DNA from: Lysobacteraceae bacterium
GTDB taxonomy: Bacteria > Pseudomonadota > Gammaproteobacteria > Xanthomonadales > Xanthomonadaceae
DNA length: 64,000 nt
Assembly: GCA_026005075.1 (NCBI GenBank)
Contig: BPKJ01000002.1
Span: 248,001 to 312,000, forward strand
Direction of reading: 5' to 3'
Within the stretch, counting starts at the first letter, position 1. The number at the start of each line of letters is the position of its first letter. Below are positions 1 to 9,038 of the stretch, piece by piece. The translations under genes were made by a program, and so were the position numbers. The notes under the pieces were generated by a model. It saw only the letters and a program-made list of their open reading frames with translations, was not told the DNA's origin and did no database searches.

Positions 1-297
1 AAGCTCGGTGTGCCGCGCCTTTCGGTGCTGCGCAGCGGCCAGCACCTGTATGCACAGGTCTTCACGCCCGACGGTTCGCGCGTGCTGGCCAGCGCGTCCA
101 CGCTGCAGGCCGAGGTCCGCGAGGGTCTGAGCAGCTGCAAGAACATCGAGGCCGCGGCGCGTGTTGGCCGCTTCATCGCCGAGCGTGCGCGCGCGGCAGG
201 TATCGAGTCGGTTGCGTTCGACCGGTCCGGATACCGTTATCACGGTCGGGTCAAGGCGCTGGCCGACGCCGCTCGCGAGGCGGGTTTGAAGTTCTAA
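1..297 (+). CDS. rplR: 50S ribosomal protein L18, 3' part (5' end outside window)
   Basis: L18 binds 5S rRNA in the central protuberance of the large ribosomal subunit. The reading frame is open from the first base (K-L-G-V-P-R-L-S-V) and ends at the TAA at 295-297, so the N-terminal basic tail lies before the window. The conserved L18 C-terminus is intact ([24 protein letters not shown], positions about 205-290, described here in two parts: [11 protein letters not shown] then [13 protein letters not shown]). It precedes rpsE, as in the standard spc operon. A GTG at position 10 is an internal codon, not the start. Confidence 0.96.
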   Translation, partial: KLGVPRLSVLRSGQHLYAQVFTPDGSRVLASASTLQAEVREGLSSCKNIEAAARVGRFIAERARAAGIESVAFDRSGYRYHGRVKALADAAREAGLKF

Positions 298-355
298 GGG
301 CACCGCCCTCCTACAACGACAAGCGGCCATGGCCGCAAGAAGGCAGGATGATTCG

Positions 356-862
356 ATGAGCACGAACGATCGCGACAACAGCGACGGCATGCTGGAAAAG
401 CTGATTGCCGTCAATCGCGTGTCGAAGACGGTGAAGGGTGGTCGCCAGTTCACCTTCACGGCACTGACGGTGGTCGGTGATGGCGCCGGCAAGGTGGGCT
501 TTGGCTACGGCAAGGCGCGCGAGGTTCCGGTTGCCATCCAGAAGTCGATGGAGCATGCGCGTCGGGCGATGATTTCCGTCGAGCTCAACAACGGCACCCT
601 CTGGTATCCGATCAAGGCCAGCCACGGTGCGGCACGGGTGTACATGCAGCCCGCCTCGGAAGGTACCGGCGTCATCGCCGGTGGCGCGATGCGCGCCGTG
701 CTGGAGGCGGTCGGCGTGAAGAACATCCTCGCCAAGGCCGTGGGTTCGCGCAATCCGATCAACCTCGTGCGTGCCACCATCAAGGGGCTGAAGGCGATGC
801 AGTCGCCCTCGCAGATCGCCGCCAAGCGTGGCAAGTCGGTGGAGGAGTTGGGTCATGGCTGA
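356..862 (+). CDS. rpsE: 30S ribosomal protein S5
   Basis: S5 is a small-subunit protein that contributes to decoding accuracy and mRNA entry. The product is 168 residues, matching the usual S5 length of about 167. The double-stranded RNA-binding core is clear: [17 protein letters not shown] near residue 15, then [11 protein letters not shown], then [19 protein letters not shown] and the C-terminal [10 protein letters not shown]. The ATG at 356 is preferred over the ATG at 329. It has an AGGA seven bases upstream and gives the family's length, whereas 329 has no ribosome binding site and would add nine unrelated residues. The 3' end overlaps rpmD by 8 bases, as expected for coupled translation in the spc operon. 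Confidence 0.97.
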   Translation: MSTNDRDNSDGMLEKLIAVNRVSKTVKGGRQFTFTALTVVGDGAGKVGFGYGKAREVPVAIQKSMEHARRAMISVELNNGTLWYPIKASHGAARVYMQPASEGTGVIAGGAMRAVLEAVGVKNILAKAVGSRNPINLVRATIKGLKAMQSPSQIAAKRGKSVEELGHG

Positions 863-1040
863 GTCGAAGACCATCAAGGTTCGTCTGATCAAGGGACTGC
901 GCGGCACCCAGGCCAGGCACCGGCTCTCGGTGAAGGCGCTCGGCTTGCGCAAGACCAACGATGTGCGTGAGCTGCCGGACAATCCCTGCGTGCGCGGCCT
1001 GATCAGCCAGGTGTCCTACCTGGTGCGGGTCGAGCAGTAA
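855..1040 (+). CDS. rpmD: 50S ribosomal protein L30
   Basis: L30 is a small protein of the large ribosomal subunit. The product is 61 residues ([17 protein letters not shown]..., ending SYLVRVEQ) and has the L30 ferredoxin-like core with the [14 protein letters not shown] motif. The start at 855 follows a GGAGGAG at 841-847 that lies inside the end of rpsE, so the genes overlap and are probably coupled. A longer reading from 828 would add nine residues with no support. Its neighbours rpsE and rplO are in the canonical order. Confidence 0.96.
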   Translation: MAESKTIKVRLIKGLRGTQARHRLSVKALGLRKTNDVRELPDNPCVRGLISQVSYLVRVEQ

Positions 1041-1064
1041 GCGGGCCACCAAGGAGAGAATGTC

Positions 1065-1499
1065 ATGCGTCTGAATGATCTCAAGCCCGCTCCGGGTGCG
1101 CGCAGGGAGCGCGTGCGCGTGGGCCGCGGCATCGGCTCGGGTCTCGGCAAGACCTGCGGTCGCGGGCACAAGGGGCAGTACGCCCGCACCGGCCGTGGCA
1201 AGGTCAAGCCCGGCTTCGAGGGTGGCCAGATGCCGCTGCAGCGCCGGTTGCCGAAGGTCGGTTTCCGTTCGCGCACGGCCCGCGACACCGCCGAAGTGCT
1301 GCTCTACAAGCTGGAGCTGATCCAGGCCGGCGAGATCGACTTCGCCGCCCTGCGCGAGGCCGGGCTGGTGCCGACCTCGGCGCGTCAGGCCAAGGTGGTG
1401 AAGAAGGGCACGATCAACCGGCCGGTGGTGCTCAAGGGCATCGCGGTCACCGCTGGGGCCCGCGCTGCCATCGAGGCGGCCGGCGGGCGGGTGGAGTAA
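1065..1499 (+). CDS. rplO: 50S ribosomal protein L15
   Basis: L15 is an early-assembling large-subunit protein. The product is 144 residues, the usual length. The glycine-rich N-terminal extension typical of L15 is present ([19 protein letters not shown]) and is followed by the [19 protein letters not shown] segment, then the globular C-terminal domain. A good ribosome binding site (AAGGAGAG) sits about 9 bases before the ATG at 1065. The stop codon is 3 bases before the secY GTG, so the two are probably translationally coupled. Confidence 0.97.
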   Translation: MRLNDLKPAPGARRERVRVGRGIGSGLGKTCGRGHKGQYARTGRGKVKPGFEGGQMPLQRRLPKVGFRSRTARDTAEVLLYKLELIQAGEIDFAALREAGLVPTSARQAKVVKKGTINRPVVLKGIAVTAGARAAIEAAGGRVE

Positions 1500-1502
1500 T
1501 CC

Positions 1503-2861
1503 GTGGCGCAGTCGCCCAAGGCCACGAGCGGACTGGCGGGGCTCGGCAAGCTGACCGAGCTCCGTCAGCGTCTGCTGTTCGTGCTCGGCGCGCTGATCGT
1601 CTACCGGATCGGAACCTTCATTCCGGTCCCCGGGGTCGATCCGCAGGCCATGCTGCGGTTCATGGATACCCAGCAGGGCACCATCGTCGACCTGTTCAAC
1701 ATGTTCTCGGGCGGTGCGCTCGAGCGCTTCAGCCTGTTCGCGCTGAACGTGATGCCGTACATCTCGGCGTCGATCATCATCCAACTGGCCACACACATCT
1801 TTCCCAGCCTGATGGCCCTGCGCAAGGAGGGCGAGTCCGGACGCCGGAAGATCACCCAGTACACCCGCTACGGGACCGTGCTGCTGGCCGCATTCCAGGC
1901 CATGGGCGTGGCCATCGCCCTGCAGCAGTCCGGAGCCGGTTCCGGGATTCCGATCGTCTACAACCCGGGCCCCGGCTTCGTGATGACCGCCATCGTCTCG
2001 CTGACCGCGGGAACGATGTTCCTGATGTGGCTGGGCGAGCAGGTCACCGAGCGCGGTGTCGGCAACGGCATCTCGCTGATCATCTTCGCCGGTATCGTGG
2101 CCGGGTTGCCGGGAGCGGTGGTGAGCACGCTGGAGCTTGCGCGCAACGGCGACCTGTCGCCCTTCGCGGTGTTCGCGGTGCTGGCGCTGGTGGTGCTGGT
2201 GACGGCCTTCGTCGTGTTCGTGGAGCGCGGGCAGCGGCGGATCACCGTCAACTACGCCCGGCGCCAGGGTGGACGCTCGGCCTACATGAACCAGAGCAGC
2301 TACCTGCCGCTGAAGATCAACATGTCGGGCGTCATTCCGCCGATCTTCGCCTCCTCGCTGATCATGTTTCCGGCCACGGCATCGAGCTGGTTCGGCAGTG
2401 GCAGCGAGCAGCGCTGGTTGCAGGATCTGGCCGCGGCGCTGGGCCCCGGTGAACCGCTGCACATGGTGCTGTACGGCGCCCTGATCGTCGGTTTTGCGTT
2501 CTTCTACACCGCGCTGGTGTTCAACGCGCAGGAGAACGCGGACAACCTCAAGAAGTCGGGGGCCCTGATTCCCGGGATCCGCCCGGGCAAGGCCACCGCC
2601 GACTACATCGATGGGGTGATGACGCGCCTGACCGGGGCCGGTGCGCTCTACCTGCTGCTGGTCTGCCTGCTGCCAGAGGTCCTGCGGCTGGGCTGGGCGG
2701 TTCCATTCTACTTTGGCGGCACCTCGCTGCTGATCGTGGTCGTGGTGGTCATGGACTTCACGGCGCAGATCCAGGCTCACCTGATGTCGCATCAGTACGA
2801 CAGCCTGATGAAGAAAGCCAACCTGAAGGGCGGTTCGCGCGGCAGCTTCGCGCGCGGATAG
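1503..2861 (+). CDS. secY: Preprotein translocase subunit SecY
   Basis: SecY is the channel-forming subunit of the SecYEG translocon in the inner membrane. The product is 452 residues with the expected ten hydrophobic segments. Diagnostic pieces include the N-terminal [21 protein letters not shown] helix region (split here as [13 protein letters not shown] and [13 protein letters not shown]), the plug-region [21 protein letters not shown] segment and the VERGQRRI cytosolic loop. The start codon is GTG, with GGAG about 9 bases upstream inside the end of rplO. The rpmJ gene that often follows secY is not present; the 177-base gap to rpsM holds hairpins and a promoter-like sequence instead. Confidence 0.98.
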   Translation: MAQSPKATSGLAGLGKLTELRQRLLFVLGALIVYRIGTFIPVPGVDPQAMLRFMDTQQGTIVDLFNMFSGGALERFSLFALNVMPYISASIIIQLATHIFPSLMALRKEGESGRRKITQYTRYGTVLLAAFQAMGVAIALQQSGAGSGIPIVYNPGPGFVMTAIVSLTAGTMFLMWLGEQVTERGVGNGISLIIFAGIVAGLPGAVVSTLELARNGDLSPFAVFAVLALVVLVTAFVVFVERGQRRITVNYARRQGGRSAYMNQSSYLPLKINMSGVIPPIFASSLIMFPATASSWFGSGSEQRWLQDLAAALGPGEPLHMVLYGALIVGFAFFYTALVFNAQENADNLKKSGALIPGIRPGKATADYIDGVMTRLTGAGALYLLLVCLLPEVLRLGWAVPFYFGGTSLLIVVVVVMDFTAQIQAHLMSHQYDSLMKKANLKGGSRGSFARG

Positions 2862-2906
2862 CCGGGAGCCCGTTGCGGGGAGGCGTGCATCGCCCCGCGT
2901 CGGAGA

Positions 2907-2968
2907 CCGGCAACGCCGGAGCACGGGCACCACACACCCGTGCCGGCCCCGTCCCGCGAGGGACGGGG
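2907..2968 (+). terminator. Three tandem hairpins between secY and rpsM (possible attenuator or partial terminator)
   Basis: Three perfect inverted repeats lie in a row: CCGGC/GCCGG (2907-2919), GCACGGG/CCCGTGC (2921-2943) and CCCCGTCCC/GGGACGGGG (2947-2968, 9-bp stem, 4-base loop). The last is followed by TTCTACT, not a clean T run. This looks like an operon-internal weak terminator or processing site between the spc and alpha operons. That role is inferred. Confidence 0.45.
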
Positions 2969-2997
2969 TTCTACTCAACACGAAGCCGTTGTATCAT
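2969..2997 (+). promoter_or_regulatory. Candidate promoter of the alpha operon (rpsM)
   Basis: A TATCAT hexamer (2992-2997, five of six matches to TATAAT) follows a weak TTCTAC -35 by 17 bases. It lies just after the hairpins and 41 bases before the rpsM ATG. AT-rich leader sequence (AAAAATTTCATTC) follows, which is unusual for this GC-rich region. A separate alpha-operon promoter is known in related bacteria. The -35 match is poor. Confidence 0.45.
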
Positions 2998-3038
2998 ACC
3001 CAGTTCACTGCGCTAAAAATTTCATTCGGAGAGCACCC

Positions 3039-3395
3039 ATGGCGCGCATTGCCGGTGTCAATCTGCCCGTCCAGAAGCATGTCTGGGTCGGGCTTCAGAG
3101 CATTTACGGGATCGGTCGGACCCGCTCCAGGAAGGTCTGCGAGGCGGCGGGCGTGGAGCCCTCGACCAAGATCCGCGACCTGTCCGAAGGCGAGATCGAG
3201 CGCCTGCGCGCCGAGGTGGCCAAGTACGTGGTCGAGGGTGACCTGCGCCGCGAGGTCGGCATCAGCATCAAGCGGCTCATGGACCTCGGCTGCTACCGCG
3301 GTCTGAGGCATCGTCGCGGCCTGCCGCTGCGCGGCCAGCGTACCCGCACCAACGCGCGCACCCGCAAGGGCCCGCGCAAGCCGATCAAGAAGTAA
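3039..3395 (+). CDS. rpsM: 30S ribosomal protein S13
   Basis: S13 sits in the head of the small subunit and contacts tRNA and the large subunit. The product is 118 residues. Typical motifs are [10 protein letters not shown] at the N-terminus, YGIGRTRS (the helix-hairpin-helix part) near residue 23 and the basic C-terminal [20 protein letters not shown]. The ATG at 3039 follows GGAGAG about 8 bases upstream. A longer frame upstream of it is not coding. It is the first gene of the alpha operon here, and rpmJ is missing from its usual place upstream. Confidence 0.97.
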   Translation: MARIAGVNLPVQKHVWVGLQSIYGIGRTRSRKVCEAAGVEPSTKIRDLSEGEIERLRAEVAKYVVEGDLRREVGISIKRLMDLGCYRGLRHRRGLPLRGQRTRTNARTRKGPRKPIKK

Positions 3396-3407
3396 GGATC
3401 CGACTCC

Positions 3408-3800
3408 ATGAGCAAGCAGGCTGCTGCCAAGGGCAAGAAGAAGATCAAGCGCGTCGTCACCGACGGCATCGCGCATGTCCACGCCTCGTTCAACAACACC
3501 ATCGTGACCATCACCGACCGCCAGGGCAACGCGCTGTCGTGGGCCACCGCCGGCGGTGCCGGCTTCCGTGGCTCTCGCAAGTCCACGCCGTTCGCGGCGC
3601 AGGTCGCCGCCGAGAAGGCAGGCAAGGTGGCGCTGGACTATGGCGTCAAGACCCTCGAGGTCCGCATCAAGGGGCCCGGCCCCGGCCGTGAGTCGGCGGT
3701 GCGTTCGTTGAACGCCTGCGGATACAAGATCACCAACATCGTGGACGTGACGCCGATTCCGCACAACGGCTGCCGTCCGCCCAAGAAGCGCCGCGTCTGA
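3408..3800 (+). CDS. rpsK: 30S ribosomal protein S11
   Basis: S11 lies on the platform of the small subunit near the E site. The product is 130 residues with the basic N-terminal tail ([11 protein letters not shown]), [19 protein letters not shown], the glycine-rich [17 protein letters not shown] segment and the C-terminal [13 protein letters not shown], all standard. It starts 12 bases after rpsM and ends 14 bases before rpsD, within a tightly packed alpha operon. Confidence 0.97.
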   Translation: MSKQAAAKGKKKIKRVVTDGIAHVHASFNNTIVTITDRQGNALSWATAGGAGFRGSRKSTPFAAQVAAEKAGKVALDYGVKTLEVRIKGPGPGRESAVRSLNACGYKITNIVDVTPIPHNGCRPPKKRRV

Positions 3801-3814
3801 GGAGCTGAACGACC

Positions 3815-4441
3815 ATGGCACGATACATCGGTCCCACCTGCAAGCTGGCCCGCCGCGAAGGCGCGGATCTCGGTCTCAAGTCGCCGGCGCGCGCCATCGA
3901 CTCCAAGTGCAAGCTGGAGCAGAAGCCCGGTCAGCACGGCGCGGCGCGCAAGGGCAAGCTCTCCGATTACGCGGTCCAGCTGCGCGAGAAGCAGAAGGTC
4001 AAGCGCATCTACGGTCTGCTCGAGCGGCAGTTCCGCAACTATTACAAGAAGGCCAGCGCGCGGAAGGGCAACACCGGCGAGTCGCTGCTGCAGCTTCTGG
4101 AGTCGCGTCTGGACAACGTGGTCTACCGGATGGGCTTTGCGGTGACCCGCGCCCAGGCGCGTCAGCTGGTTTCGCATCGCGGTGTGCTGGTCAACGGCAA
4201 GTCGGTCAACCTCCCTTCCTACCAGGTCAAGGCCGGTGACGTGGTCAGCCTGTCGGAGAAGGCTCAGCGGCAGCTGCGGGTGCAGGAATCGCTGACCCTC
4301 GCGCAGGAGATGGACCTCACGCCGCCGTGGATCGAGGTGGACGCCAAGAAGTTCAGCGGCGTGTTCAAGGCGGTCCCGGAGCGCTCCGATCTGCCCTCGG
4401 ACATCAACGAGGCGCTGATCGTCGAGCTCTATTCGAAGTAA
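3815..4441 (+). CDS. rpsD: 30S ribosomal protein S4
   Basis: S4 is a primary 16S rRNA-binding protein and, in enterobacteria, the translational repressor of the alpha operon. The product is 208 residues, as expected. It starts [16 protein letters not shown] and has the S4 RNA-binding fold around residues 95-160 ([20 protein letters not shown] then [11 protein letters not shown]). A GGAG lies about 11 bases before the ATG. No clear S4-binding pseudoknot could be assigned by eye upstream of rpsM, so autoregulation here is only inferred from the family. Confidence 0.97.
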   Translation: MARYIGPTCKLARREGADLGLKSPARAIDSKCKLEQKPGQHGAARKGKLSDYAVQLREKQKVKRIYGLLERQFRNYYKKASARKGNTGESLLQLLESRLDNVVYRMGFAVTRAQARQLVSHRGVLVNGKSVNLPSYQVKAGDVVSLSEKAQRQLRVQESLTLAQEMDLTPPWIEVDAKKFSGVFKAVPERSDLPSDINEALIVELYSK

Positions 4442-4459
4442 TTCACGGAGACGTATCGA

Positions 4460-5455
4460 ATGTCGGTTTCTGCCAATCAGGTGTTGCGCCCGCGCGGCAT
4501 CGGCGTCGAGAGGATCTCGCCCTCCCGGGCCAAGGTCATTCTCGAGCCGCTCGAGCGCGGTTACGGCCATACGCTGGGCAACGCCCTGCGGCGCGTGCTG
4601 CTTTCCTCCATTCCCGGTTATGCCATCACCGAGGTGGAGATCGACGGGGTCCTGCATGAGTACACCACCGTCGAGGGCATGCAGGAGGACGTGCTCGAGG
4701 TCCTTCTGAACCTCAAGGACGTGGCCATCCGCATGCACAACGTGGAGTCGGCCACCCTGGTCCTCAACAAGCAGGGGCCGGGGCAGGTGACCGCGGGGGA
4801 CATCCAGCTCGACCACAACGTCGAGATCGTCAACCCCGAACACGTGATCTGCAACCTGACCAAGAACACCGCGCTCAACATGCGGATCAAGGTCGAGCGC
4901 GGCTTCGGCTACCAGCCCGCCTCCCTGCGCAGGCGCCCGGACGAGGAGAGCCGCGCGATCGGCCGGCTGATGCTGGATGCCTCGTTCTGCCCGGTGCGGC
5001 GCGTGGCCTACGAGGTCGAGAGCGCGCGTGTCGAGCAGCGTACCGACCTCGACAAGCTGATCCTCGACATCGAGACCAACGGAGCCATCGACGCCGAGGA
5101 GGCGGTGCGCACCGCCGCCGACATCCTGACCGACCAGCTGTCGGTGTTCGGTGACTTCAGCAAGCGCGAGGGCACGGTGAGCAAGCCGGCGCAGAGCGGT
5201 ATCGACCCGATCCTGCTGCGCCCCATCGACGACCTCGAGCTGACGGTGCGTTCGGCCAACTGCCTGAAGGCCGAGAACATCTACTACATCGGTGACCTCA
5301 TCCAGCGCACCGAGGTCGAGTTGCTCAAGACCCCGAACCTCGGCAAGAAGTCGCTTACCGAGATCAAGGAAGTGCTGGCCCAGCGCGGGCTCTCGCTTGG
5401 AATGCGACTGGAGAACTGGCCGCCGCCTGGCCTGGAAGCAGGCATGCTGGGCTGA
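4460..5455 (+). CDS. rpoA: DNA-directed RNA polymerase subunit alpha
   Basis: The alpha subunit nucleates RNA polymerase assembly and, through its C-terminal domain, contacts UP elements and activators. The product is 331 residues. The N-terminal domain spans about 1-235 ([20 protein letters not shown] then LSSIPG, the dimerisation core). A linker follows, then the C-terminal domain at about 250-325 with [19 protein letters not shown] and the helix-hairpin-helix [15 protein letters not shown]. It sits between rpsD and rplQ, as in other proteobacteria. The start has a GGAG about 11 bases upstream. Confidence 0.98.
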   Translation: MSVSANQVLRPRGIGVERISPSRAKVILEPLERGYGHTLGNALRRVLLSSIPGYAITEVEIDGVLHEYTTVEGMQEDVLEVLLNLKDVAIRMHNVESATLVLNKQGPGQVTAGDIQLDHNVEIVNPEHVICNLTKNTALNMRIKVERGFGYQPASLRRRPDEESRAIGRLMLDASFCPVRRVAYEVESARVEQRTDLDKLILDIETNGAIDAEEAVRTAADILTDQLSVFGDFSKREGTVSKPAQSGIDPILLRPIDDLELTVRSANCLKAENIYYIGDLIQRTEVELLKTPNLGKKSLTEIKEVLAQRGLSLGMRLENWPPPGLEAGMLG

Positions 5456-5590
5456 GCCCGGCTGCCCTGACGGGGGTGCCGCCGGTGCCCCCGGCCGTCG
5501 GCCATGAGGGCCGCACGGCACGACAAGAACAACAATGCTGTGTCATGGACGGCGTCAGCAAAGCCCATCCCATTCCAGAGGAACTGTTCC

Positions 5591-5983
5591 ATGCGTCACC
5601 TCAAGTCCGGTCGCAAGTTCAATCGCACCAGCTCGCACCGTCAGGCCATGTTCCGTAACATGGCGGCGTCCCTGATCAAGCATGAGCTGATCCGTACCAC
5701 CCTGCCCAAGGCCAAGGAGCTGCGCCGCGTCGCCGAGCCGCTCATCACGCTGGCCAAGGTGGATAGCGTCGCCAACCGCCGTCTCGCGTTCTCGCGCCTG
5801 CGCGACAAGCAGGCGGTGGGCAAGCTCTTCGTCGAGCTCGGGCCCCGTTACCGCTCGCGCCCCGGCGGCTACCTGCGGGTTCTGAAGTGCGGGTTCCGTG
5901 ACGGCGACAATGCGCCGATGGCCTACGTCGAGCTGGTCGACCGTCCGACAGCCGCGGTCGAGGCTCCGGCCGAGGGCGAGTGA
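5591..5983 (+). CDS. rplQ: 50S ribosomal protein L17
   Basis: L17 is a large-subunit protein near the polypeptide exit tunnel. The product is 130 residues and begins with the invariant [20 protein letters not shown], followed by [20 protein letters not shown]. The ATG at 5591, with GAGGAA about 7 bases upstream, gives the standard N-terminus. The longer frame from 5504 is not supported. It is the last gene of the alpha operon, and a strong terminator follows about 30 bases after its stop. The 135-base gap after rpoA contains GC-rich hairpin-forming sequence but no obvious gene. Confidence 0.97.
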   Translation: MRHLKSGRKFNRTSSHRQAMFRNMAASLIKHELIRTTLPKAKELRRVAEPLITLAKVDSVANRRLAFSRLRDKQAVGKLFVELGPRYRSRPGGYLRVLKCGFRDGDNAPMAYVELVDRPTAAVEAPAEGE

Positions 5984-6010
5984 GCCCCGCGGAGAACATC
6001 GTGCGAGCAG

Positions 6011-6038
6011 GGCCCCGCTTCGGCGGGGCCTTTCGTTT
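6011..6038 (+). terminator. Rho-independent terminator of the ribosomal operon
   Basis: A perfect 8-bp stem, GGCCCCGC (6011-6018) and GCGGGGCC (6023-6030), with a TTCG tetraloop, is followed by TTTCGTTT. It is placed 27 bases after the rplQ stop. Confidence 0.92.
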
Positions 6039-6163
6039 GGCCGCGTGTTCGCGGCGGGGGCGCTGTCGAGCAGGATGTTCCCGCGCCCGGTCATGGCCTG
6101 GTGCATCGGAACTCCCCGCGACGGCGCGGGTCGCAAGGGCGGTTCCCTGACCGAGGAGCGTTC

Positions 6164-6673
6164 ATGGCCATCGTCGATCCTTCGTTCCGCAAGCTCCAGC
6201 TGATCGGGCTGCTTTGCTGCCTTGGACTGCTGGGCTACGCCCTCTACGCGCAGCACCGGATGTTCCTCGACCCCTGCCCCTTGTGCATCCTGCAGCGGAT
6301 CGCCTTCATGGCCATGGCCGGCGGCTTCCTGCTCGGCGTGCTCGCGGCGGCGGGGCCCCTCGGACGCTGGATGGCGTCCGGCATCGTGCTGGTCGGCGCC
6401 GCGGCGGGGGTGGCCGTGGCCGGTCGGCATCTGTGGCTGCAGTCCCTGCCCCCCGACCAGGTCCCGGCCTGCGGGCCGGGGCTGGACTACCTGCTCGAGG
6501 CCTTTCCGTTGCAGGAGGTTCTGGCCAAGGTGTTCCAGGGCTCGGGCGAGTGCGCCAAGATCGACTGGACCTTTCTGGGGCTTGCCATGCCGGCCTGGAC
6601 CTTGATCTGGTACCTGCTGCTGGCTGCGCTGGCCATCGTGGCGCTGGTGCGGGTTTCACGGCGCACGGACTAG
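6164..6673 (+). CDS. dsbB: Disulfide bond formation protein DsbB
   Basis: DsbB is the inner-membrane enzyme that reoxidises periplasmic DsbA and passes electrons to quinone. The product is 169 residues with four hydrophobic segments. The first redox pair is visible as CPLC in DPCPLCILQRIAFMA (near residue 38). The second periplasmic loop carries two cysteines in VPACGPG and GSGECAKIDW, as expected. The ATG at 6164 follows GAGGAG. The gene stands alone between the ribosomal terminator and the DAHP synthase gene; no dsbA is in the window. Confidence 0.95.
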   Translation: MAIVDPSFRKLQLIGLLCCLGLLGYALYAQHRMFLDPCPLCILQRIAFMAMAGGFLLGVLAAAGPLGRWMASGIVLVGAAAGVAVAGRHLWLQSLPPDQVPACGPGLDYLLEAFPLQEVLAKVFQGSGECAKIDWTFLGLAMPAWTLIWYLLLAALAIVALVRVSRRTD

Positions 6674-6755
6674 GAGCCCGGCGGGGCAGGGCCCCCTGGT
6701 CGCGCAGCCTTGTTGGGTGCGCAGCGGGGCGGGGCGGCGTTTTCGGCTGCAACGG

Positions 6756-6783
6756 TTGCGGGACGGCAGGGCTGTGGCATGAT
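6756..6783 (+). promoter_or_regulatory. Candidate promoter of the DAHP synthase gene, close to its ATG
   Basis: TTGCGG (6756-6761) and CATGAT (6778-6783) are 16 bases apart. The -10 box ends 6 bases before the ATG at 6790, which would place transcription start at or next to the start codon (a leaderless message). No ribosome binding site is visible, which is consistent with this. The -10 has four matches of six to TATAAT. Confidence 0.4.
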
Positions 6784-6789
6784 GCGGTG

Positions 6790-8235
6790 ATGCGCCGCAA
6801 CATGACCGGTCCGATGAGTGCCAACGAACCCCGCCCCGAGGCGGTCGACATCGCCCCCGAGTGGTCGCCTGCGAGCTGGAGGCAGCGCGTTGCCCTGCAG
6901 CAGCCGAGCTACCCCGACGCTGGCCGTCTCGAGGCGGTGCGCGCCGAACTGTCGCGGCTGCCGCCGCTGGTCACCTCCTGGGAGATCCTCGCGCTCAAGC
7001 GCCAGCTGGCCGAGGCGCAGGAAGGGCGCAGGTTCCTGCTCCAGGGGGGGGACTGTGCGGAAAGCTTCGACGATTGCGAGTCCGGACTGATCTCGAACCG
7101 CCTCAAGGTCCTGCTGCAGATGAGTCTGGTGCTCGTGCACGGCCTGCGCATGCCGGTGGTGAGGGTGGGTCGATTTGCGGGGCAGTACGCCAAGCCGCGC
7201 TCCGCGGACACCGAGACCCGCGACGGCGTCAGTCTGCCCAGCTACCGCGGCGACCTGATCAATGCCGCCGCCTTCACCGCGGAGGCGCGCACGCCCGACC
7301 CACGGCGCATGATCGAGGGGCACGCGCGGTCGGCCATGACCATGAACTTCGTGCGTGCGCTGATCGATGGCGGTTTCGCCGACCTGCATCACCCCGAATA
7401 CTGGGACCTTGCCTGGGTGCGGCATTCCCCACTGGCACAGGAATACCAGCGTCTCGTCGATGCCATCGGCGATGCGGTGCGCTTCATGGAGACCCTGGCC
7501 GGGGAGGCGATCCACAACCTCAACCGGGTCGAGTTCTACACCTCGCACGAGGCCCTGCTGCTGCACTACGAGGAGTGCCTGACCCGGCAGGTGCCGCGGC
7601 AATGGGGCTGGTTCAACCTCTCGACCCACTTCCCGTGGATCGGCATGCGTACCGCCGATGCCGATGGCGCGCACGTGGAGTACCTGCGCGGGGTCCGCAA
7701 CCCGGTGGCCGTGAAGATCGGGCCGTCGGTGACGCCGGACCAGCTTCTGCGTCTGATCGACGTGCTCAATCCGGCCGACGAGCCGGGCCGGCTCACCCTG
7801 ATCCACCGGATGGGGCGGGAGAAGATCGGCACGGCGCTGCCGAGGCTGCTCGAAGCCGTCCGTCGCGAAGGCAGGCGTGTGCTGTGGGTGGCCGATCCCA
7901 TGCACGGCAACACCGAGAGCACGGGCAGCGGCTACAAGACCCGGCGTTTCGAGAACATCCGCGGCGAGCTGGAGGATGCCTTCGACATCCACGCTGCCGC
8001 CGGGACCCGGCTGGGGGGCGTGCATCTCGAGCTCACCGGCGAGGACGTGACCGAGTGCCTCGGCGGGGCGCGCGAACTGACCGAGGCGGATCTTGGCCGT
8101 GCGTACCGGAGCAGCGTCGACCCGCGCCTGAACTACGAGCAGTCGATGGAACTGGCGATGCTGATCGTGCGCAAGCGCATGGGCAGCGGCAGCCCGCTCA
8201 GAAGCGCGCCCTCAGCAGGGTCTGCGGACCCCTGA
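6790..8235 (+). CDS. Class II 3-deoxy-7-phosphoheptulonate (DAHP) synthase
   Basis: This enzyme condenses phosphoenolpyruvate and erythrose 4-phosphate, the first step of the shikimate pathway. It belongs to the class II (plant-type) family rather than the AroF/G/H type. Supporting motifs are WSPASWRQRVALQQPSYPD at the N-terminus, FLLQGGDCAESFDDC near residue 90 (metal and substrate site), RVGRFAGQYAKPRS and VADPMHGNT. The product is 481 residues from 6790. ATGs at 6802 and 6814 are alternatives, and none has a ribosome binding site. 6790 is chosen because a -10-like box lies just upstream. The last 38 bases overlap the convergent gene at 8198, so the GSGSPLRSAPSAG tail may be a late extension. 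Confidence 0.92.
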   Translation: MRRNMTGPMSANEPRPEAVDIAPEWSPASWRQRVALQQPSYPDAGRLEAVRAELSRLPPLVTSWEILALKRQLAEAQEGRRFLLQGGDCAESFDDCESGLISNRLKVLLQMSLVLVHGLRMPVVRVGRFAGQYAKPRSADTETRDGVSLPSYRGDLINAAAFTAEARTPDPRRMIEGHARSAMTMNFVRALIDGGFADLHHPEYWDLAWVRHSPLAQEYQRLVDAIGDAVRFMETLAGEAIHNLNRVEFYTSHEALLLHYEECLTRQVPRQWGWFNLSTHFPWIGMRTADADGAHVEYLRGVRNPVAVKIGPSVTPDQLLRLIDVLNPADEPGRLTLIHRMGREKIGTALPRLLEAVRREGRRVLWVADPMHGNTESTGSGYKTRRFENIRGELEDAFDIHAAAGTRLGGVHLELTGEDVTECLGGARELTEADLGRAYRSSVDPRLNYEQSMELAMLIVRKRMGSGSPLRSAPSAGSADP

Positions 8236-9028
8236 AGCCGACCTCCAGGTTGCCGCTCAGGTCGATCCGGTCCTGGGTCACGTAGACCCTCGTGTGGGCG
8301 TAGCGCGCGATCAGGCTGAGGTGGCGGGAAAACTGCCACTCGAGGCCGAGCTGGCCCGACAAGGCCTCGCCGTCGATCCCACGGTAGCCGCGCTTGAGGT
8401 AACGCGCCTCGGCCTGCAGCCACCATGCGCGGCCAAGACGCTGGCGAAGGGCGAGTCCGGCCAGCGGCACGTAGACCCGATCCTCGACCCGGGCCTGGCC
8501 TTGGGCGCTGCCCTCGTCCTCGACCGCGATCCGGCCGCGCAGGGCCAGCGAGGCGCCAAGCCGGACGACACCGAGCTGCAGCCCGAAGGCCCGTTGCTCG
8601 TCCTGGTGCAGCCACCATGTGTAGTCGAACTCGAGGCTGGTCACCCGCGCGTGCGCCTCGACCGTGCCCTGGGCGAGAAACTCGCGGTCGTCGAAGCGGA
8701 TCGGACGGTCGAAGGAGGCCGTGCGGCGTCGCGCGTCGGCAAAATGCCGGACCGTGAACGTGTGGTGGGAGGATGGCCCTGCCTTCAGCTCGACCACGTC
8801 GAGCCGGCGATGCCGGCGGAGGGCGAAGTCCTCGTCGAAGTCGATGGAGGTGCCCTCGACGGTGGCGCCATCGACGCGACCGGACAGGTCGAGGGTGTTG
8901 ACGAAACCGCCCACGGCGATCGAAAAACCCTCCTCGTCCGCGTCGGCGGCACGCACGGCAGACGTTGCCGCGAACAGCCCGCCGAGGACGCAGGCAAGTG
9001 TCCGGCGCAGAAAGGAGTTGGACGGCAT
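8198..9028 (-). CDS. Predicted outer-membrane beta-barrel protein, unknown function
   Basis: The product is 276 residues. It has a signal peptide (MPSNSFLRRTLACVLGGL then FAATSAVRAAD, cleavage probably after AVRA). The mature part consists of alternating polar/hydrophobic strands rich in aromatic residues (for example SLEFDYTWWLHQDEQRAFG and SLIARYAHTRVYVTQDRI) and ends in an aromatic residue, LLRARF, the usual C-terminal signal for outer-membrane barrel insertion. It lies 10 bases downstream of typA on the same strand and is probably co-transcribed with it. The last 38 bases overlap the DAHP synthase gene tail-to-tail. The specific family was not recognised; porin, channel or structural barrel are all possible. 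Confidence 0.75.
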   Translation of the reverse strand: MPSNSFLRRTLACVLGGLFAATSAVRAADADEEGFSIAVGGFVNTLDLSGRVDGATVEGTSIDFDEDFALRRHRRLDVVELKAGPSSHHTFTVRHFADARRRTASFDRPIRFDDREFLAQGTVEAHARVTSLEFDYTWWLHQDEQRAFGLQLGVVRLGASLALRGRIAVEDEGSAQGQARVEDRVYVPLAGLALRQRLGRAWWLQAEARYLKRGYRGIDGEALSGQLGLEWQFSRHLSLIARYAHTRVYVTQDRIDLSGNLEVGFRGPQTLLRARF

Positions 9029-9038
9029 GGCGGCCGCC

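Noticed and set aside
329-355. Earlier ATG for rpsE at 329
   Set aside because: No ribosome binding site, and the added nine residues are not part of S5; 356 gives the standard length.
780-2981. A 733-residue minus-strand open frame opposite rpmD, rplO and secY
   Set aside because: It is antisense to three well-supported genes, has a His/Asp/Gly/Arg-rich composition typical of shadow frames in GC-rich DNA, and has no start signal.
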